DNA from: an uncultured Lachnospiraceae bacterium
GTDB lineage: Bacteria > Bacillota > Clostridia > Lachnospirales > Lachnospiraceae
Reading direction: 5' to 3'
Length of the DNA: 64,000 nucleotides
Assembly (NCBI GenBank): GCA_947089905.1
Contig: CAMUMG010000002.1
Span: 186,001-250,000 of the forward strand
The first letter of the stretch is position 1; each line of letters starts with the position of its first letter. Below, piece by piece: positions 25,073-34,004 of the stretch. Made by a program: the position numbers and the translations under genes. Below the pieces are notes generated by a model that was not told where the DNA came from, searched no databases, and saw nothing but the letters and a program-made list of their open reading frames with translations.

Positions 25073-25882
25073 TTATTTGATCTTACCATATACATTTTTA
25101 ATGACTCCGCCTGAAAGAAGATGTTTTTTCATATTTCTCTGTAAAGAAGTATGTTCAGGAAAATTTGCATAGTCTGTATCTGTAGAATTTTTATTGAAAA
25201 GCCACTGAATAAATTCAGTATCAGTCTCACCTGCGTCCAATATTTCAAAACGTTTTTGAAATTCAATTATGTTAGAGTTGTCTTTTAACATTGCTCTTAA
25301 TTGACCATCTAACAGCCAAGAATGACAACAGTATTCTGCATTCTTCGTTTCAAGATAATATATATTAAAAAATTTTTTGGCATTTGTCAGCGACTGATTA
25401 ACAGAAGAGGGAGAAAGGTCACTATCTGAAGGAATGTGAAGTTCAATGCTTATTTTATTGTCAATATGGCTTATTTCATATTCTAGTGAACCAATCCGAA
25501 ATAAATGACAGCCTGCCTGACGAGTAGTCCACCAATCTCTATCAAAATAAAATCTATGTGTTCTTTTAGATGTTTCATCAATAAAACGGGTATAACACTT
25601 CATTGTAGAAAAGTAAATTTCATCATCAATCCCTTTTATTTTATAAGTTTCATAGGCAATAGTAGACGCTTTCAGCATACACATAAGCATTTTTATATTA
25701 TCCTTATCTTTACCGAGAATACTTTTTAACTCTATTCGGGCTTTTTCCATATTTTTATAGATAAAAAAATCTTTCAGTTGTTTATCAACTGTTTTAAAGT
25801 CGAAAGTTTTTTCAAAAGCGAGTATTTTATTTTTGATTTCAGTCTGCAAATTTATTTCATTGCAAAGTGTTAAAATATCCAT
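25073..25882 (-). CDS. GNAT-related acyltransferase-domain protein, function unknown
   Basis: This 269-residue soluble protein resembles the two-part family with an NAT_N-like helical N-terminal domain and a GNAT_C-like C-terminal domain (segments WWTTRQAGCHLFRIGSLEYEI and ISIELHIPSDSDLSPSSVNQSL). The C-terminal part includes CCHSWLLDGQLRAMLKDNSNI and ENTDTEFIQWLF-like elements often annotated as acyltransferase domain (DUF5596). No classic GNAT acetyl-CoA loop (Q/RxxGxG/A) is visible, so catalysis is uncertain. It lies between an intact and a decayed BlaI-BlaR1 pair, has a strong GGAGG site and no obvious operon partner. Confidence 0.6.
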   Translation of the reverse strand: MDILTLCNEINLQTEIKNKILAFEKTFDFKTVDKQLKDFFIYKNMEKARIELKSILGKDKDNIKMLMCMLKASTIAYETYKIKGIDDEIYFSTMKCYTRFIDETSKRTHRFYFDRDWWTTRQAGCHLFRIGSLEYEISHIDNKISIELHIPSDSDLSPSSVNQSLTNAKKFFNIYYLETKNAEYCCHSWLLDGQLRAMLKDNSNIIEFQKRFEILDAGETDTEFIQWLFNKNSTDTDYANFPEHTSLQRNMKKHLLSGGVIKNVYGKIK

Positions 25883-25964
25883 TCTAATTCCTCCAAAATT
25901 TGATTATAATTTGATGATTTTTAATTTACTATCCCAAAGCGAAGTAGACAAGATCTGTGCTAGA

Positions 25965-26350
25965 TCATCTACTTATAAAGTTACAGATGCTAGAGAGGCC
26001 TTTGTGAAGATTATTTGACTTTAAAAATGAAGTTAATATATCTCCATATTCACGCCTTTTACTATCATCAAGTATGGTTATAACTGCTTCGTCACATGAC
26101 AGTTCACACGCTTTATTTATCTCTTTTTCAAGTAAATAAATAAGAGAATTAAACCAATGAATACAAATCACAATCTGTATCAGCCATTTATAAAACATAT
26201 CTCGTTGTTTATAGTGACTTAATTCATGTATAAAAATGTAAGATAACTCTTTATCTTCTTTTTATATAATGGTTTCAATCCAAAAATAAGCAGTAATAAA
26301 AGTGTGCCAGAAATAGACAATGATAATAATATTTTTATAAACTCATTCAT
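25965..26350 (-). pseudogene. Decayed BlaR1-type M56 peptidase gene
   Basis: The gene starts at ATG 26350 (overlapping the end of the second blaI) with MNEFIKILLSLSISGTLLLL, a normal first helix. After PLYKKK it runs into a stop near 26226, while another frame continues IHELSHYKQRDMFYKWLIQIV, carrying the HExxH motif, and then ACELSCDEAVI up to a premature end. Most of the segment between helix 1 and HELSH is deleted, and everything after about the middle of the protease domain is lost. It is a clear pseudogene beside its intact repressor gene. Confidence 0.85.
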
Positions 26351-26717
26351 TTTCTTTTCTCCAAAAGATTTCAATTTCTTTCAATTCGTCTGCTGAAAGA
26401 ATATCCTGCCGCAATAAAGTTGACACTAAATTTTTCACGTTTCCACCATAAAATTTATCAAGAAAGTTATGAGTCTGCATGGTCTGATATTCTGTTTCTG
26501 TTACTGTAGCCATATATTCATTTCGTCTGCCAATTTTTTTGACTTTCAAGAACTTTTTTTCTATCAAACGAGAAAGCAGAGTGAGTACGGTGTTGTTTTT
26601 CCATTCGTTTTTGTCTTTTTCCAGTTCTTCCATGATAAGAGAGTATAAAGCTGATCCTCCATTTTTCCAAATAATGTTCATTAGTACCAGTTCGGATTCA
26701 GAAATTCGCTGTGCCAT
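26343..26717 (-). CDS. Second BlaI/CopY family repressor (partner peptidase decayed)
   Basis: This 124-residue winged-helix repressor has RISESELVLMNIIWKNGGSALYSLIMEEL, NEWKNNTVLTLLSRLIEKKFLKVKKIG and the dimerisation tail HNFLDKFYGGNVKNLVSTLL. Its stop overlaps the start of the decayed BlaR1-type gene. With the peptidase lost, the repressor could no longer be inactivated by cleavage. Two direct repeats with TACA..TGT cores lie upstream as operator candidates. Confidence 0.9.
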   Translation of the reverse strand: MAQRISESELVLMNIIWKNGGSALYSLIMEELEKDKNEWKNNTVLTLLSRLIEKKFLKVKKIGRRNEYMATVTETEYQTMQTHNFLDKFYGGNVKNLVSTLLRQDILSADELKEIEIFWRKENE

Positions 26718-26736
26718 GTTTTTCTCCTTTTATATC

Positions 26737-26777
26737 AACATTTTGTAGGTATAAAATTATATTAACATTTTGTAGGT
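26737..26777 (-). promoter_or_regulatory. Paired direct repeats, candidate operators of second BlaI
   Basis: The 14-mer AACATTTTGTAGGT occurs at 26737-26750 and again at 26764-26777 (27-base period). On the minus strand each contains TACA-AAA-TGT, a BlaI-like half dyad. A TATAAT (26761-26756, minus) lies between them. No clear -35 box is present. The remaining bases up to 26950 are AT-rich with no recognisable feature. Confidence 0.6.
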
Positions 26778-26953
26778 GATAATACAATAACCTAAAGAAA
26801 ATTTAAGAATTTATAATAAGAAATAATATTGTGAGTGCAATAGAACTATTGATAAAAGAGAATATAAATACCAAACTTACTTTAAATGTAAAAGATATCT
26901 TGCAAATATTATAAAAAAGAAAGATCATATTATATTTCAGTAATCGAAGAATA

Positions 26954-26982
26954 TTGACAAAGAAATATTGATATTTTATAAT
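26954..26982 (+). promoter_or_regulatory. Consensus promoter upstream of hydrogenase-chemoreceptor gene
   Basis: TTGACA (26954-26959), 17 bases, TATAAT (26977-26982) is a perfect sigma-A promoter. The predicted leader to the ATG at 27146 is about 155 bases and contains an isolated GGGAGCTGTTAC segment but no clear terminator or known riboswitch. Confidence 0.8.
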
Positions 26983-27145
26983 TTTAATTAAAGATGTTTA
27001 TTATAAAAAAGGGTATTTTAGTTAAAAAGGGGGAAGGGAGCTGTTACAAAATAAAATTTTTATATCATATAATGGATAGAAGCTCATACAATACCCACAA
27101 TATTTGGTAGTTAAAATCTATTTTGCAATAGCTTCCGACAAATGA

Positions 27146-29080
27146 ATGAGTATTATTAATGTAGATTTGGACAAGTGTGTAGGTTGTAATGCCTGTGTAC
27201 GTGAGTGCCCAATGGAAGATGCTAATATTGCAAAAGTAGATGAAAATGGGGTTGTAAAGATTACAATTGATGATGAGAAATGTATTCGGTGTGGTATTTG
27301 TATCAAGGCCTGTTCTCATGATGCAAGAGGATATGAGGATGATACAGAGGCATTTCTTGCAGATTTAAAGAGGGGACAGGAAATACAAGTGATTGCCGCA
27401 CCTTCTGTTAGAATTGCTTTTGATGGAAAGTGGCGTCAGGCATTAGAGTGGCTTCGCAGTCAGGGGGTTAAAAAAGTCTATGATGTTGGATATGGTGCTG
27501 ATATTTGTACATGGGCACATTTACGCTATTTAAAAGAACATCCAGAGAAAAAATTAATTTCACAACCATGTGCCGCTGTAGTAAACTATGTACTAAGGCA
27601 TCGTCAAGATCTCTTAAAACATCTTTCTCCAATTCAAAGTCCAATGTTGTGTATGGCAATTTATATGAAAAAGGTATTGGGATATCGTGGAAAAATTGCG
27701 GCACTTTCACCATGTATTGCTAAAATTGATGAATTTCGAGAAACGAATTTGGTTGATTATAATGTAACCATGGAACATTTGCAAAACTATTTTAAGGAAC
27801 AAAACATAAGGTTAGAACATATTCCAGTTCGTCATGAGAATGGATTTGATGAATATGAAGGGCGAGAAGGAGCTCTTTATCCAAAGCCTGGTGGACTGAT
27901 GAAAAGTCTTTTAATTCATAACCCAGAGATGAATATTGTCGATTTAGATGGAACAGTAAGATTATATCGGGAATTGGATACATATGCAGAACTTTCAGAT
28001 TCTCAGCTCCCAGATGTTTTCGATGTACTGAATTGTGAAGATGGCTGTAATGGAGGTCCAGCAATAGGAACACATTATAAACATTTTGCAGTAAATAATA
28101 TTATGCACGATGTAGAAAATCGTGCAAATAAAGTACGTAAAAAAAATACAACAAAACGAGGAATAGATAAACAATTTGCACAGTTTGACAAAAAATTAGA
28201 TTTGAATGATTTTATTCGTGTCTATCAACCATATAATTTTAAGAAAAAACAGGTATCACAAAAAGAGTTAGAAACGGCATATCATTTACTTTGCAAATAT
28301 ACAGATCAAGAAAAGACTATTGACTGTCATGCCTGTGGATATCAGTCCTGTCATGATATGGCAGTGGCTATTGCAAGAGGACTTAATACAAAGGAAAATT
28401 GTCGGGAATATATAATGGAATCTGTTCGAAAAGAAAGACAGAGAATATCAGAAATTAATACAAGGGTTTTACAAATGAATAAAGAGTTAATGAAGGTATT
28501 TGAAGAGTTATTTCATGATATTCAAAATGTAAAGAAAGAAACGGAACAGATACAAACAGATAGCATAAAGACTTCTAAAGAAATGCTCAATGTGGCAAAT
28601 AGTATGGACAGTTTAAACCATGTAAACCAAAGAATTACCAAGGCAATGCAAGAGATCGATAAAAGTATATCAAAATATAATGTTATGACACAGGATGTAG
28701 AACAAATAGCAGGAAAGATCAATTTGTTATCTTTAAATGCAGCAATCGAAGCGGCAAGGGCAGGAGAATCAGGGCGTGGTTTTGCAGTTGTTGCTTCAAA
28801 TATTCGAGAACTTTCGGATAATTCAAAAACATCGGTTAGTAGTGCAAAAGAAAATGATGAAGAAATTCAATCAGCTATTAAAAATGTCGATCTTACGATT
28901 GAAAATTTTGATACGACAGTCAAGGAGCTTCTTATAGTTGTAGATGAAGCAATTAATGGAGTTAAAGCCGCTTCTGAAAGCAGCCAAAATATTCGGAAAT
29001 CAATGGATAAGCTGGAACACCTTGCAGAAAATGTACGAAATATGATTCTGGAAACAAATGAGGTATTAAATATAGAGTAA
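27146..29080 (+). CDS. Soluble [FeFe]-hydrogenase (sensory HydS-like) fused to a chemoreceptor signalling domain
   Basis: The N-terminus is a 2[4Fe-4S] ferredoxin ([12 protein letters not shown] at 11-22, [12 protein letters not shown] at 46-57). The H-cluster domain has Cys142 ([11 protein letters not shown]), Cys190 ([11 protein letters not shown]) and Cys297/Cys301 ([10 protein letters not shown]), the divergent motifs of sensory group C/D enzymes rather than TSCCPxW catalytic ones. A further Fe-S motif (CHACGYQSC at 394-402, then Cys419) follows. Residues about 430-640 form an MCP signalling hairpin with tip [24 protein letters not shown]. There is no transmembrane segment or HAMP. It probably senses H2 or redox state and signals to CheA. 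The ATG lacks a clear ribosome binding site. Confidence 0.9.
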   Translation: MSIINVDLDKCVGCNACVRECPMEDANIAKVDENGVVKITIDDEKCIRCGICIKACSHDARGYEDDTEAFLADLKRGQEIQVIAAPSVRIAFDGKWRQALEWLRSQGVKKVYDVGYGADICTWAHLRYLKEHPEKKLISQPCAAVVNYVLRHRQDLLKHLSPIQSPMLCMAIYMKKVLGYRGKIAALSPCIAKIDEFRETNLVDYNVTMEHLQNYFKEQNIRLEHIPVRHENGFDEYEGREGALYPKPGGLMKSLLIHNPEMNIVDLDGTVRLYRELDTYAELSDSQLPDVFDVLNCEDGCNGGPAIGTHYKHFAVNNIMHDVENRANKVRKKNTTKRGIDKQFAQFDKKLDLNDFIRVYQPYNFKKKQVSQKELETAYHLLCKYTDQEKTIDCHACGYQSCHDMAVAIARGLNTKENCREYIMESVRKERQRISEINTRVLQMNKELMKVFEELFHDIQNVKKETEQIQTDSIKTSKEMLNVANSMDSLNHVNQRITKAMQEIDKSISKYNVMTQDVEQIAGKINLLSLNAAIEAARAGESGRGFAVVASNIRELSDNSKTSVSSAKENDEEIQSAIKNVDLTIENFDTTVKELLIVVDEAINGVKAASESSQNIRKSMDKLEHLAENVRNMILETNEVLNIE

Positions 29081-29114
29081 TACTAAATTTTTAGTCTGTT
29101 CTTGGAATCTGCTG

Positions 29115-29122
29115 CATACATT
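29115..29122 (+). promoter_or_regulatory. Possible sigma-E -10 element of spoIIID
   Basis: CATACATT resembles the mother-cell sigma-E -10 consensus CATACAxT, and GTCTGTT lies 14 bases upstream in the -35 position. spoIIID is a known sigma-E regulon gene in spore formers. The match is partial. Confidence 0.4.
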
Positions 29123-29153
29123 GTAAAAACAAGTATTTCAGGATGGAACTTTT

Positions 29154-29438
29154 ATGAAAGGCTCCAATTTATTGAAGCATAAACAGATCGAGGAACGGGC
29201 GGTGGAAATTGCAGAATACATCGTTGAGAAAAGTGCTACAGTCCGACAAACGGCAAAACAGTTTGGAATCAGTAAATCTACAGTACATAAAGACATCACG
29301 GAACGTCTACTTACGATCAATCCAGCACTTGCAGAGCGAACAAGACAAGTATTAGATGTAAATAAGTCAGAACGCCATATTAGGGGTGGAATGGCTACTA
29401 GAGAGAAATATCTGCATAAACATCAAATATCAGGCTGA
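29154..29438 (+). CDS. spoIIID: Stage III sporulation protein D, mother-cell transcription factor
   Basis: This 94-residue DNA-binding protein has a helix-turn-helix VRQTAKQFGISKSTVHKDITERL (residues 29-51) and the basic segment near the C-terminus (DVNKSERHIRGGMATREKY) characteristic of SpoIIID, which tunes sigma-E and sigma-K gene sets in the mother cell. The length and whole-protein pattern match the family. AGGA lies 9 bases before the ATG and a strong terminator follows, so it is monocistronic. Together with the dipicolinate synthase genes it marks the organism as a spore former. Confidence 0.96.
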   Translation: MKGSNLLKHKQIEERAVEIAEYIVEKSATVRQTAKQFGISKSTVHKDITERLLTINPALAERTRQVLDVNKSERHIRGGMATREKYLHKHQISG

Positions 29439-29463
29439 TATGACAGATAAATTAAGAGAGAAA

Positions 29464-29510
29464 AATAAGCTATCCAATAATTATTTTATAATTGTTGGAT
29501 AGCTTATTTT
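29464..29510 (+). terminator. Intrinsic terminator of spoIIID
   Basis: AATAAGCTATCCAA (29464-29477) pairs with TTGGATAGCTTATT (29495-29508), extended inside by AT pairs, and ends in TTTT. Confidence 0.9.
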
Positions 29511-29682
29511 CCATATAACGTATAAATATATATAATATGGAAGTTGACTAAAAATTATGAAAAACACCAAAAATTCCACAAAAAAATATTTTCTTTTTAT
29601 AGAGAAGTATGTTAGAATGTAACTGTATGTGTCGAAGCAAGAAAAAAATGAGAAATATAGAAAAAAGAGAAGGAGAGTTTTT

Positions 29683-31005
29683 ATGGCAGCAGGAACATTT
29701 CAAGGTGGAATGCATCCATATGACGGCAAGGAGTTGTCGATGGATCGACACACATCCGTACTGTTACCAAAGAAAGAACTGGTTTTTCCAGTTTCTCAGC
29801 ATATTGGTGCACCAGCAGTTCCGGTAGTGTCCGTTGGTGATACGGTACTTGCCGGACAAAAATTAGCACAGGCAACAGGATATGTTTCCTCTTGTGTAAT
29901 CAGTTCCGTTTCTGGAACAGTCAAAGCAGTTGAACCAAGATTGACAGCCACAGGAGGAAAAGTTTTATCGATTGTTGTAGAAAATGATGGTGAATATCGT
30001 ATGGCACAGGGAATTGGAGAATTAAGGGATGTGTCGAGGCTTTCTAAAGAAGAGATTCGAAAGATCATTCAGGAAGCAGGGATTGTCGGAATGGGAGGAG
30101 CAGGTTTCCCAACACATGTAAAGCTGACTCCAAAAGAGGATACAGCTATTGACTATGTGATTGTAAATGGTTCAGAGTGTGAGCCATATTTAACATCCGA
30201 CTACCGAATGATGTTAGAAGAACCAAAGCGATTAATCGCAGGATTAAAAATTGTACTAAAGTTATTTGAACGTGCAGAGGGTATTATCGCAGTAGAGGAC
30301 AATAAACCAGAGGCGATTGCAAAAGTAAAAGAAGCGATTGGAACAGATTCAAGAATTTCAGTACGACAGCTAAAAACAAAATATCCTCAAGGCTCAGAGC
30401 GTCAATTAATCTATGCAGTGACAGGAAGAAAGATTAACTCTTCCATGTTGCCATCTGACGCAGGCTGTATTGTAAATAATGTGGATACTATTCTTTCTGT
30501 TGGGCTTGCAGTCGCAGAAAGTACCCCACTAATGCGACGTGTTGTCACTGTGACCGGAAATGCTATCAAAGAACCGGGAAATTTTATTGTAAAAACGGGT
30601 TCGAGTTATCAGGAACTATTAGAAGCCGCAGGAGGATTTTGTGCTCCTGTAGGAAAAATGATTTCTGGTGGTCCAATGATGGGACAGGCATTATATTCCC
30701 TAGATATTCCAGTGACAAAGGTTTCATCTGCCTTGTTAGTTTTAACACAGGAAGAAGCAAGGCAGTTAGAGCCGGGAGCATGTATTCGCTGTGGTAGATG
30801 TGTCAGTGTTTGTCCGGGAAGAATTGTTCCACAAAAATTGATGGAATATGCACAAAGATTTGATACAAAAGGTTTTGAAAAGATTGATGGAATGGAATGT
30901 TGTGAATGTGGTTGCTGTACGTATGTCTGCCCTGCAGGCAGGAAACTGACTCAGTCTTTTAAACAGATGAGACGTCAGGTTCAGGAGGAAAGAAGGAAAA
31001 AGTAA
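29683..31005 (+). CDS. rnfC: Rnf complex subunit C (NADH-binding, Fe-S)
   Basis: RnfC is the peripheral subunit through which the Rnf complex exchanges electrons with NAD(H). It has the N-terminal barrel-sandwich segment (GTFQGGMHPYDGKELSMD), a flavin/NADH-binding Rossmann-like region (VGMGGAGFPTHVKL, NGSECEPYL) and two C-terminal [4Fe-4S] motifs, CIRCGRCVSVCP and CCECGCCTYVCP. The ATG at 29683 follows AAGGAGAG; an upstream in-frame extension (from 29629) is lysine-rich and unlike RnfC. It is the first gene of rnfCDGEAB. Confidence 0.96.
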   Translation: MAAGTFQGGMHPYDGKELSMDRHTSVLLPKKELVFPVSQHIGAPAVPVVSVGDTVLAGQKLAQATGYVSSCVISSVSGTVKAVEPRLTATGGKVLSIVVENDGEYRMAQGIGELRDVSRLSKEEIRKIIQEAGIVGMGGAGFPTHVKLTPKEDTAIDYVIVNGSECEPYLTSDYRMMLEEPKRLIAGLKIVLKLFERAEGIIAVEDNKPEAIAKVKEAIGTDSRISVRQLKTKYPQGSERQLIYAVTGRKINSSMLPSDAGCIVNNVDTILSVGLAVAESTPLMRRVVTVTGNAIKEPGNFIVKTGSSYQELLEAAGGFCAPVGKMISGGPMMGQALYSLDIPVTKVSSALLVLTQEEARQLEPGACIRCGRCVSVCPGRIVPQKLMEYAQRFDTKGFEKIDGMECCECGCCTYVCPAGRKLTQSFKQMRRQVQEERRKK

Positions 31006-31034
31006 AGATATTTTTTGAGAAAGAGGTGGAAAGA

Positions 31035-32033
31035 TTGAAAGAGAAGTTTCATGTATCCTCATCTCCGCACATTCACAGTGGTGTAACGACAAGTGAGATT
31101 ATGAGAGATGTGGCAATCGCTCTAATGCCTGCTTCTGTAATGGGAGTATATCAATTTGGATTTCAGGCGTTTTTGGTACTTTTAGTATCAGTAACTGCCT
31201 GTGTTGTAACGGAATATTTATATGAACATTTTATGAAAAAGCCTTATCATCCATATGAGTGTAGTGCTTTAGTGACAGGGCTTTTAATCGGTATGAATTT
31301 GCCGGCATCGATACCATTGTGGATGCCAGTAGTTGGAGGAATATTTGCAATTTTAGTAGTAAAACAGCTCTATGGAGGATTGGGACAAAATATTATGAAT
31401 CCTGCATTGGCAGCAAGATGTTTTCTGTTAATCTGTTTTACAGGACAAATGACAAATTTTAGTATTTTAACAGCTTCGGAATATGGGGCGTCTAATAAAG
31501 GAACCTATCTGTTTTATCATGGGGCTGCGGCAGTAGATGGAATTACGGGAGCAACTCCATTAGCAGCAGTAAAAGCGGGAGAAAGTGTACAATTATTTGA
31601 TCTGTTTTGGGGATTTACTGGAGGCGTGATTGGAGAAACCAGTGTAGTTATGATTTTGATTGGAGCAGTTTATATGCTCTATCGAAAAGTTATTAATCTT
31701 CGAATTCCATTAGCATATCTATTAAGTTTTGTTTTATTTTTAGTATTGTTTGGAGGACATGGAGCAGATCCAACTTATCTTGCAATACAGTTATGTGGCG
31801 GAGGTCTGATGTTAGGTGCATTTTTTATGGCAACGGATTATACGACCAGTCCAATTACACCAAACGGGCAGATTGTTTTTGGAATCTGTCTTGGTATTTT
31901 AACTGGAATATTCCGAATTTTCGGAAAGTCCGCAGAAGGAGTTTCCTATGCAATTATTTTTTGCAATTTATTAGTACCAGTAATTGAAAAAGTAACAATG
32001 CCTACGGCATTTGGAAGAGGAAGGAAGGGTTGA
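31035..32033 (+). CDS. rnfD: Rnf complex subunit D (membrane, FMN-binding)
   Basis: This is a polytopic membrane subunit of about 332 residues. The conserved start KEKFHVSSSPHIHSGVTTSEIM and the flavin-attachment region DGITGATPLAA (threonine-linked FMN in this family) are visible. The TTG at 31035 is chosen because GAGGTGG lies 5 bases upstream and it gives the family N-terminus; a GTG at 31026 overlaps that site. Its stop is followed by the rnfG start within 3 bases. Confidence 0.94.
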   Translation: MKEKFHVSSSPHIHSGVTTSEIMRDVAIALMPASVMGVYQFGFQAFLVLLVSVTACVVTEYLYEHFMKKPYHPYECSALVTGLLIGMNLPASIPLWMPVVGGIFAILVVKQLYGGLGQNIMNPALAARCFLLICFTGQMTNFSILTASEYGASNKGTYLFYHGAAAVDGITGATPLAAVKAGESVQLFDLFWGFTGGVIGETSVVMILIGAVYMLYRKVINLRIPLAYLLSFVLFLVLFGGHGADPTYLAIQLCGGGLMLGAFFMATDYTTSPITPNGQIVFGICLGILTGIFRIFGKSAEGVSYAIIFCNLLVPVIEKVTMPTAFGRGRKG

Positions 32034-32035
32034 AG

Positions 32036-32683
32036 ATGGAAAATAGCAAAAAGAGTTCCTATATCCTAAAGGATGCCACAATTTTATTTGCCATTACCCT
32101 GATTGCCGCCTTACTATTAGGAATTGTAAATGAATTAACAGATCCAATTATTAGGGAAAGAGAAGCAAAGATAAAAGCAGAGGCATATCAGGCAGTATAT
32201 CCAGATGCGGCAATGGTTGATACAGAAGATGAAACACTTAAAAGCAAAGTAGAGACCAGCACAGATATTTTAAAAGCGGCAGGTTTAGAAGGAGTTGTTA
32301 TTGAAGAGGCTGGAGTAGCAAAAGCAGCAGATGGATCCACGATTGGGTATGTTATGACAGTTACAACTTCCAATGGTTATAATGGAGAAATTAGTCTGAC
32401 AATGGGATATACGACAGAAGAATCGATTACAGGAATTGAGATTATAAAAATCAATGAAACTCCGACACTTGGAATGAAAGCGAAGGAAGAATCTTTTCAG
32501 GGACAGTTTGCAGGAAAGACAACACAGTGGTTAACTGTAACAAAGACAGGAGCAACAAAAGAAGATGAAATTGATGCTATTAGTTCTGCAACAATTACTA
32601 CAAATGCAGTTACAGGAGCAGTAAATGCAGGAATTACATTTGCCTTAGATTGTCTGAAAGATGGAATAGGAGGTGCAAAGTGA
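32036..32683 (+). CDS. rnfG: Rnf complex subunit G (covalent FMN)
   Basis: RnfG has one N-terminal membrane helix (ILFAITLIAALLLGIVNEL) and an extracytoplasmic FMN-binding domain. DAISSATITTNAV near the C-terminus matches the SGATxT flavinylation motif, with the second threonine as the expected phosphoester site. TLGMKAKEESFQGQF is also conserved. ATG 32036 follows AAGGAAGGG; the 5' end abuts rnfD and the 3' end overlaps the rnfE GTG by 4 bases. Confidence 0.94.
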   Translation: MENSKKSSYILKDATILFAITLIAALLLGIVNELTDPIIREREAKIKAEAYQAVYPDAAMVDTEDETLKSKVETSTDILKAAGLEGVVIEEAGVAKAADGSTIGYVMTVTTSNGYNGEISLTMGYTTEESITGIEIIKINETPTLGMKAKEESFQGQFAGKTTQWLTVTKTGATKEDEIDAISSATITTNAVTGAVNAGITFALDCLKDGIGGAK

Positions 32684-33414
32684 ATAAGTGTATGGAACGC
32701 CTGTATAATGGCATAATCAAGGAAAATCCAACCTTTGTGCTGATGCTTGGAATGTGTCCTACTTTAGCACTTACTACAAATGCAGTAGATGCAATGGGAA
32801 TGGGACTTACAACAACCATTGTTCTTGTAATGTCAAACTTATTAATTTCTCTACTGCGAAAAGTGATTCCAGAAAAAGTTAGAATTCCAGCATTTATTGT
32901 AATTGTTGCTTCCTTTGTTACAATAGTAAAAATGCTATTAGAAGCTTATTTGTGGGAATTAAATCAAAGTCTTGGAATTTATATTCCTCTTATAGTAGTA
33001 AACTGTATTATTCTTGGGCGTGCAGAATCCTATGCTTCTAAAAATCCAGTAGCTCCTTCTATTTTTGACGGTTTAGGAATGGGACTTGGATTTACAATAG
33101 GACTTACTGTGATAGGTCTGTTTCGAGAATTGATTGGAAGTGGAACACTTTTTAAGGTAGCAGTAATGCCAGACAGCTATGAACCATTAAAGATTTTTGT
33201 AAATCCTCCGGGAGCGTTTTTGGTTTTAGCAATTTTAACAGCTCTCCAAAATAAGTTTAAGTTAAAATCGGCAACAAATGTTACACAACAAGAGCCTTTA
33301 GCCTGCGGTGGCAACTGTGCGTCGTGTCTTGGCACTACCTGTACTGAAAATCATGAAAAGATAGAATTAGCAAAACAAGAGGCAAAGAATAAGAAAGGGG
33401 AGGATGGCAAATGA
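32680..33414 (+). CDS. rnfE: Rnf complex subunit E (membrane)
   Basis: RnfE is a six-helix membrane subunit, paired with RnfA around a membrane [2Fe-2S] site. Conserved segments are NPTFVLMLGMCPTLALTTNA and VVNCIILGRAESYASKN. The GTG at 32680 overlaps the rnfG stop (GTGA) and follows AGGAGG. The C-terminal tail carries CGGNCASCLGTTC, a cysteine cluster seen in some clostridial RnfE proteins whose role is unknown. Confidence 0.94.
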   Translation: MNKCMERLYNGIIKENPTFVLMLGMCPTLALTTNAVDAMGMGLTTTIVLVMSNLLISLLRKVIPEKVRIPAFIVIVASFVTIVKMLLEAYLWELNQSLGIYIPLIVVNCIILGRAESYASKNPVAPSIFDGLGMGLGFTIGLTVIGLFRELIGSGTLFKVAVMPDSYEPLKIFVNPPGAFLVLAILTALQNKFKLKSATNVTQQEPLACGGNCASCLGTTCTENHEKIELAKQEAKNKKGEDGK

Positions 33415-33986
33415 AGGAAATGATTTTGGTGCTGATTGGAGCAGCACTGGTCAATAATGTAGTATTGAGCCAGTTCCTCGGCATATGCCCGTTTTTAGGA
33501 GTTTCGAAACGAACAAAAACAGCCGCAGGAATGGGCGGTGCAGTTATTTTTGTTATTACGATTGCTTCTGCCCTGACATGGATTATTAATAGAGTACTTT
33601 TAGTGAATTTTAAATTAGAATATTTACAGACTATTGTATTTATTCTTGTTATTGCAGCATTAGTACAGCTTATTGAAATGTTTCTAAAAAAATACAGTCA
33701 CAGTCTATATGAAGCACTGGGCGTATATCTTCCATTAATTACGACAAACTGTGCAGTGCTTGGTGTGGCTTTAACCAATGTACAAATGGAGTATAGTTTT
33801 ATAAAAAGTTTAGTAAATGGATTTGGAACGGCTGTTGGATTTACAGTTGCGATTGTAATTTTAGCAGGTATTCGTGAGAGAATAGAATATAATGACGTAC
33901 CATCTGCATTTCGGGGAATGCCTATTGTACTAATTACCGCAGGATTAATGTCTATTGCATTTATGGGATTTGCAGGCTTGATTTAG
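33411..33986 (+). CDS. rnfA: Rnf complex subunit A (membrane)
   Basis: This 191-residue, six-helix protein is homologous to RnfE in inverted topology. VNNVVLSQFLGICPFLGVS and LPLITTNCAVLGVAL hold the two cysteines expected to ligate the intramembrane iron-sulfur centre with RnfE. The ATG overlaps the rnfE stop in ATGA. Confidence 0.95.
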   Translation: MKEMILVLIGAALVNNVVLSQFLGICPFLGVSKRTKTAAGMGGAVIFVITIASALTWIINRVLLVNFKLEYLQTIVFILVIAALVQLIEMFLKKYSHSLYEALGVYLPLITTNCAVLGVALTNVQMEYSFIKSLVNGFGTAVGFTVAIVILAGIRERIEYNDVPSAFRGMPIVLITAGLMSIAFMGFAGLI

Positions 33987-34004
33987 TGTTAGGGGGAAAA
34001 GCAC

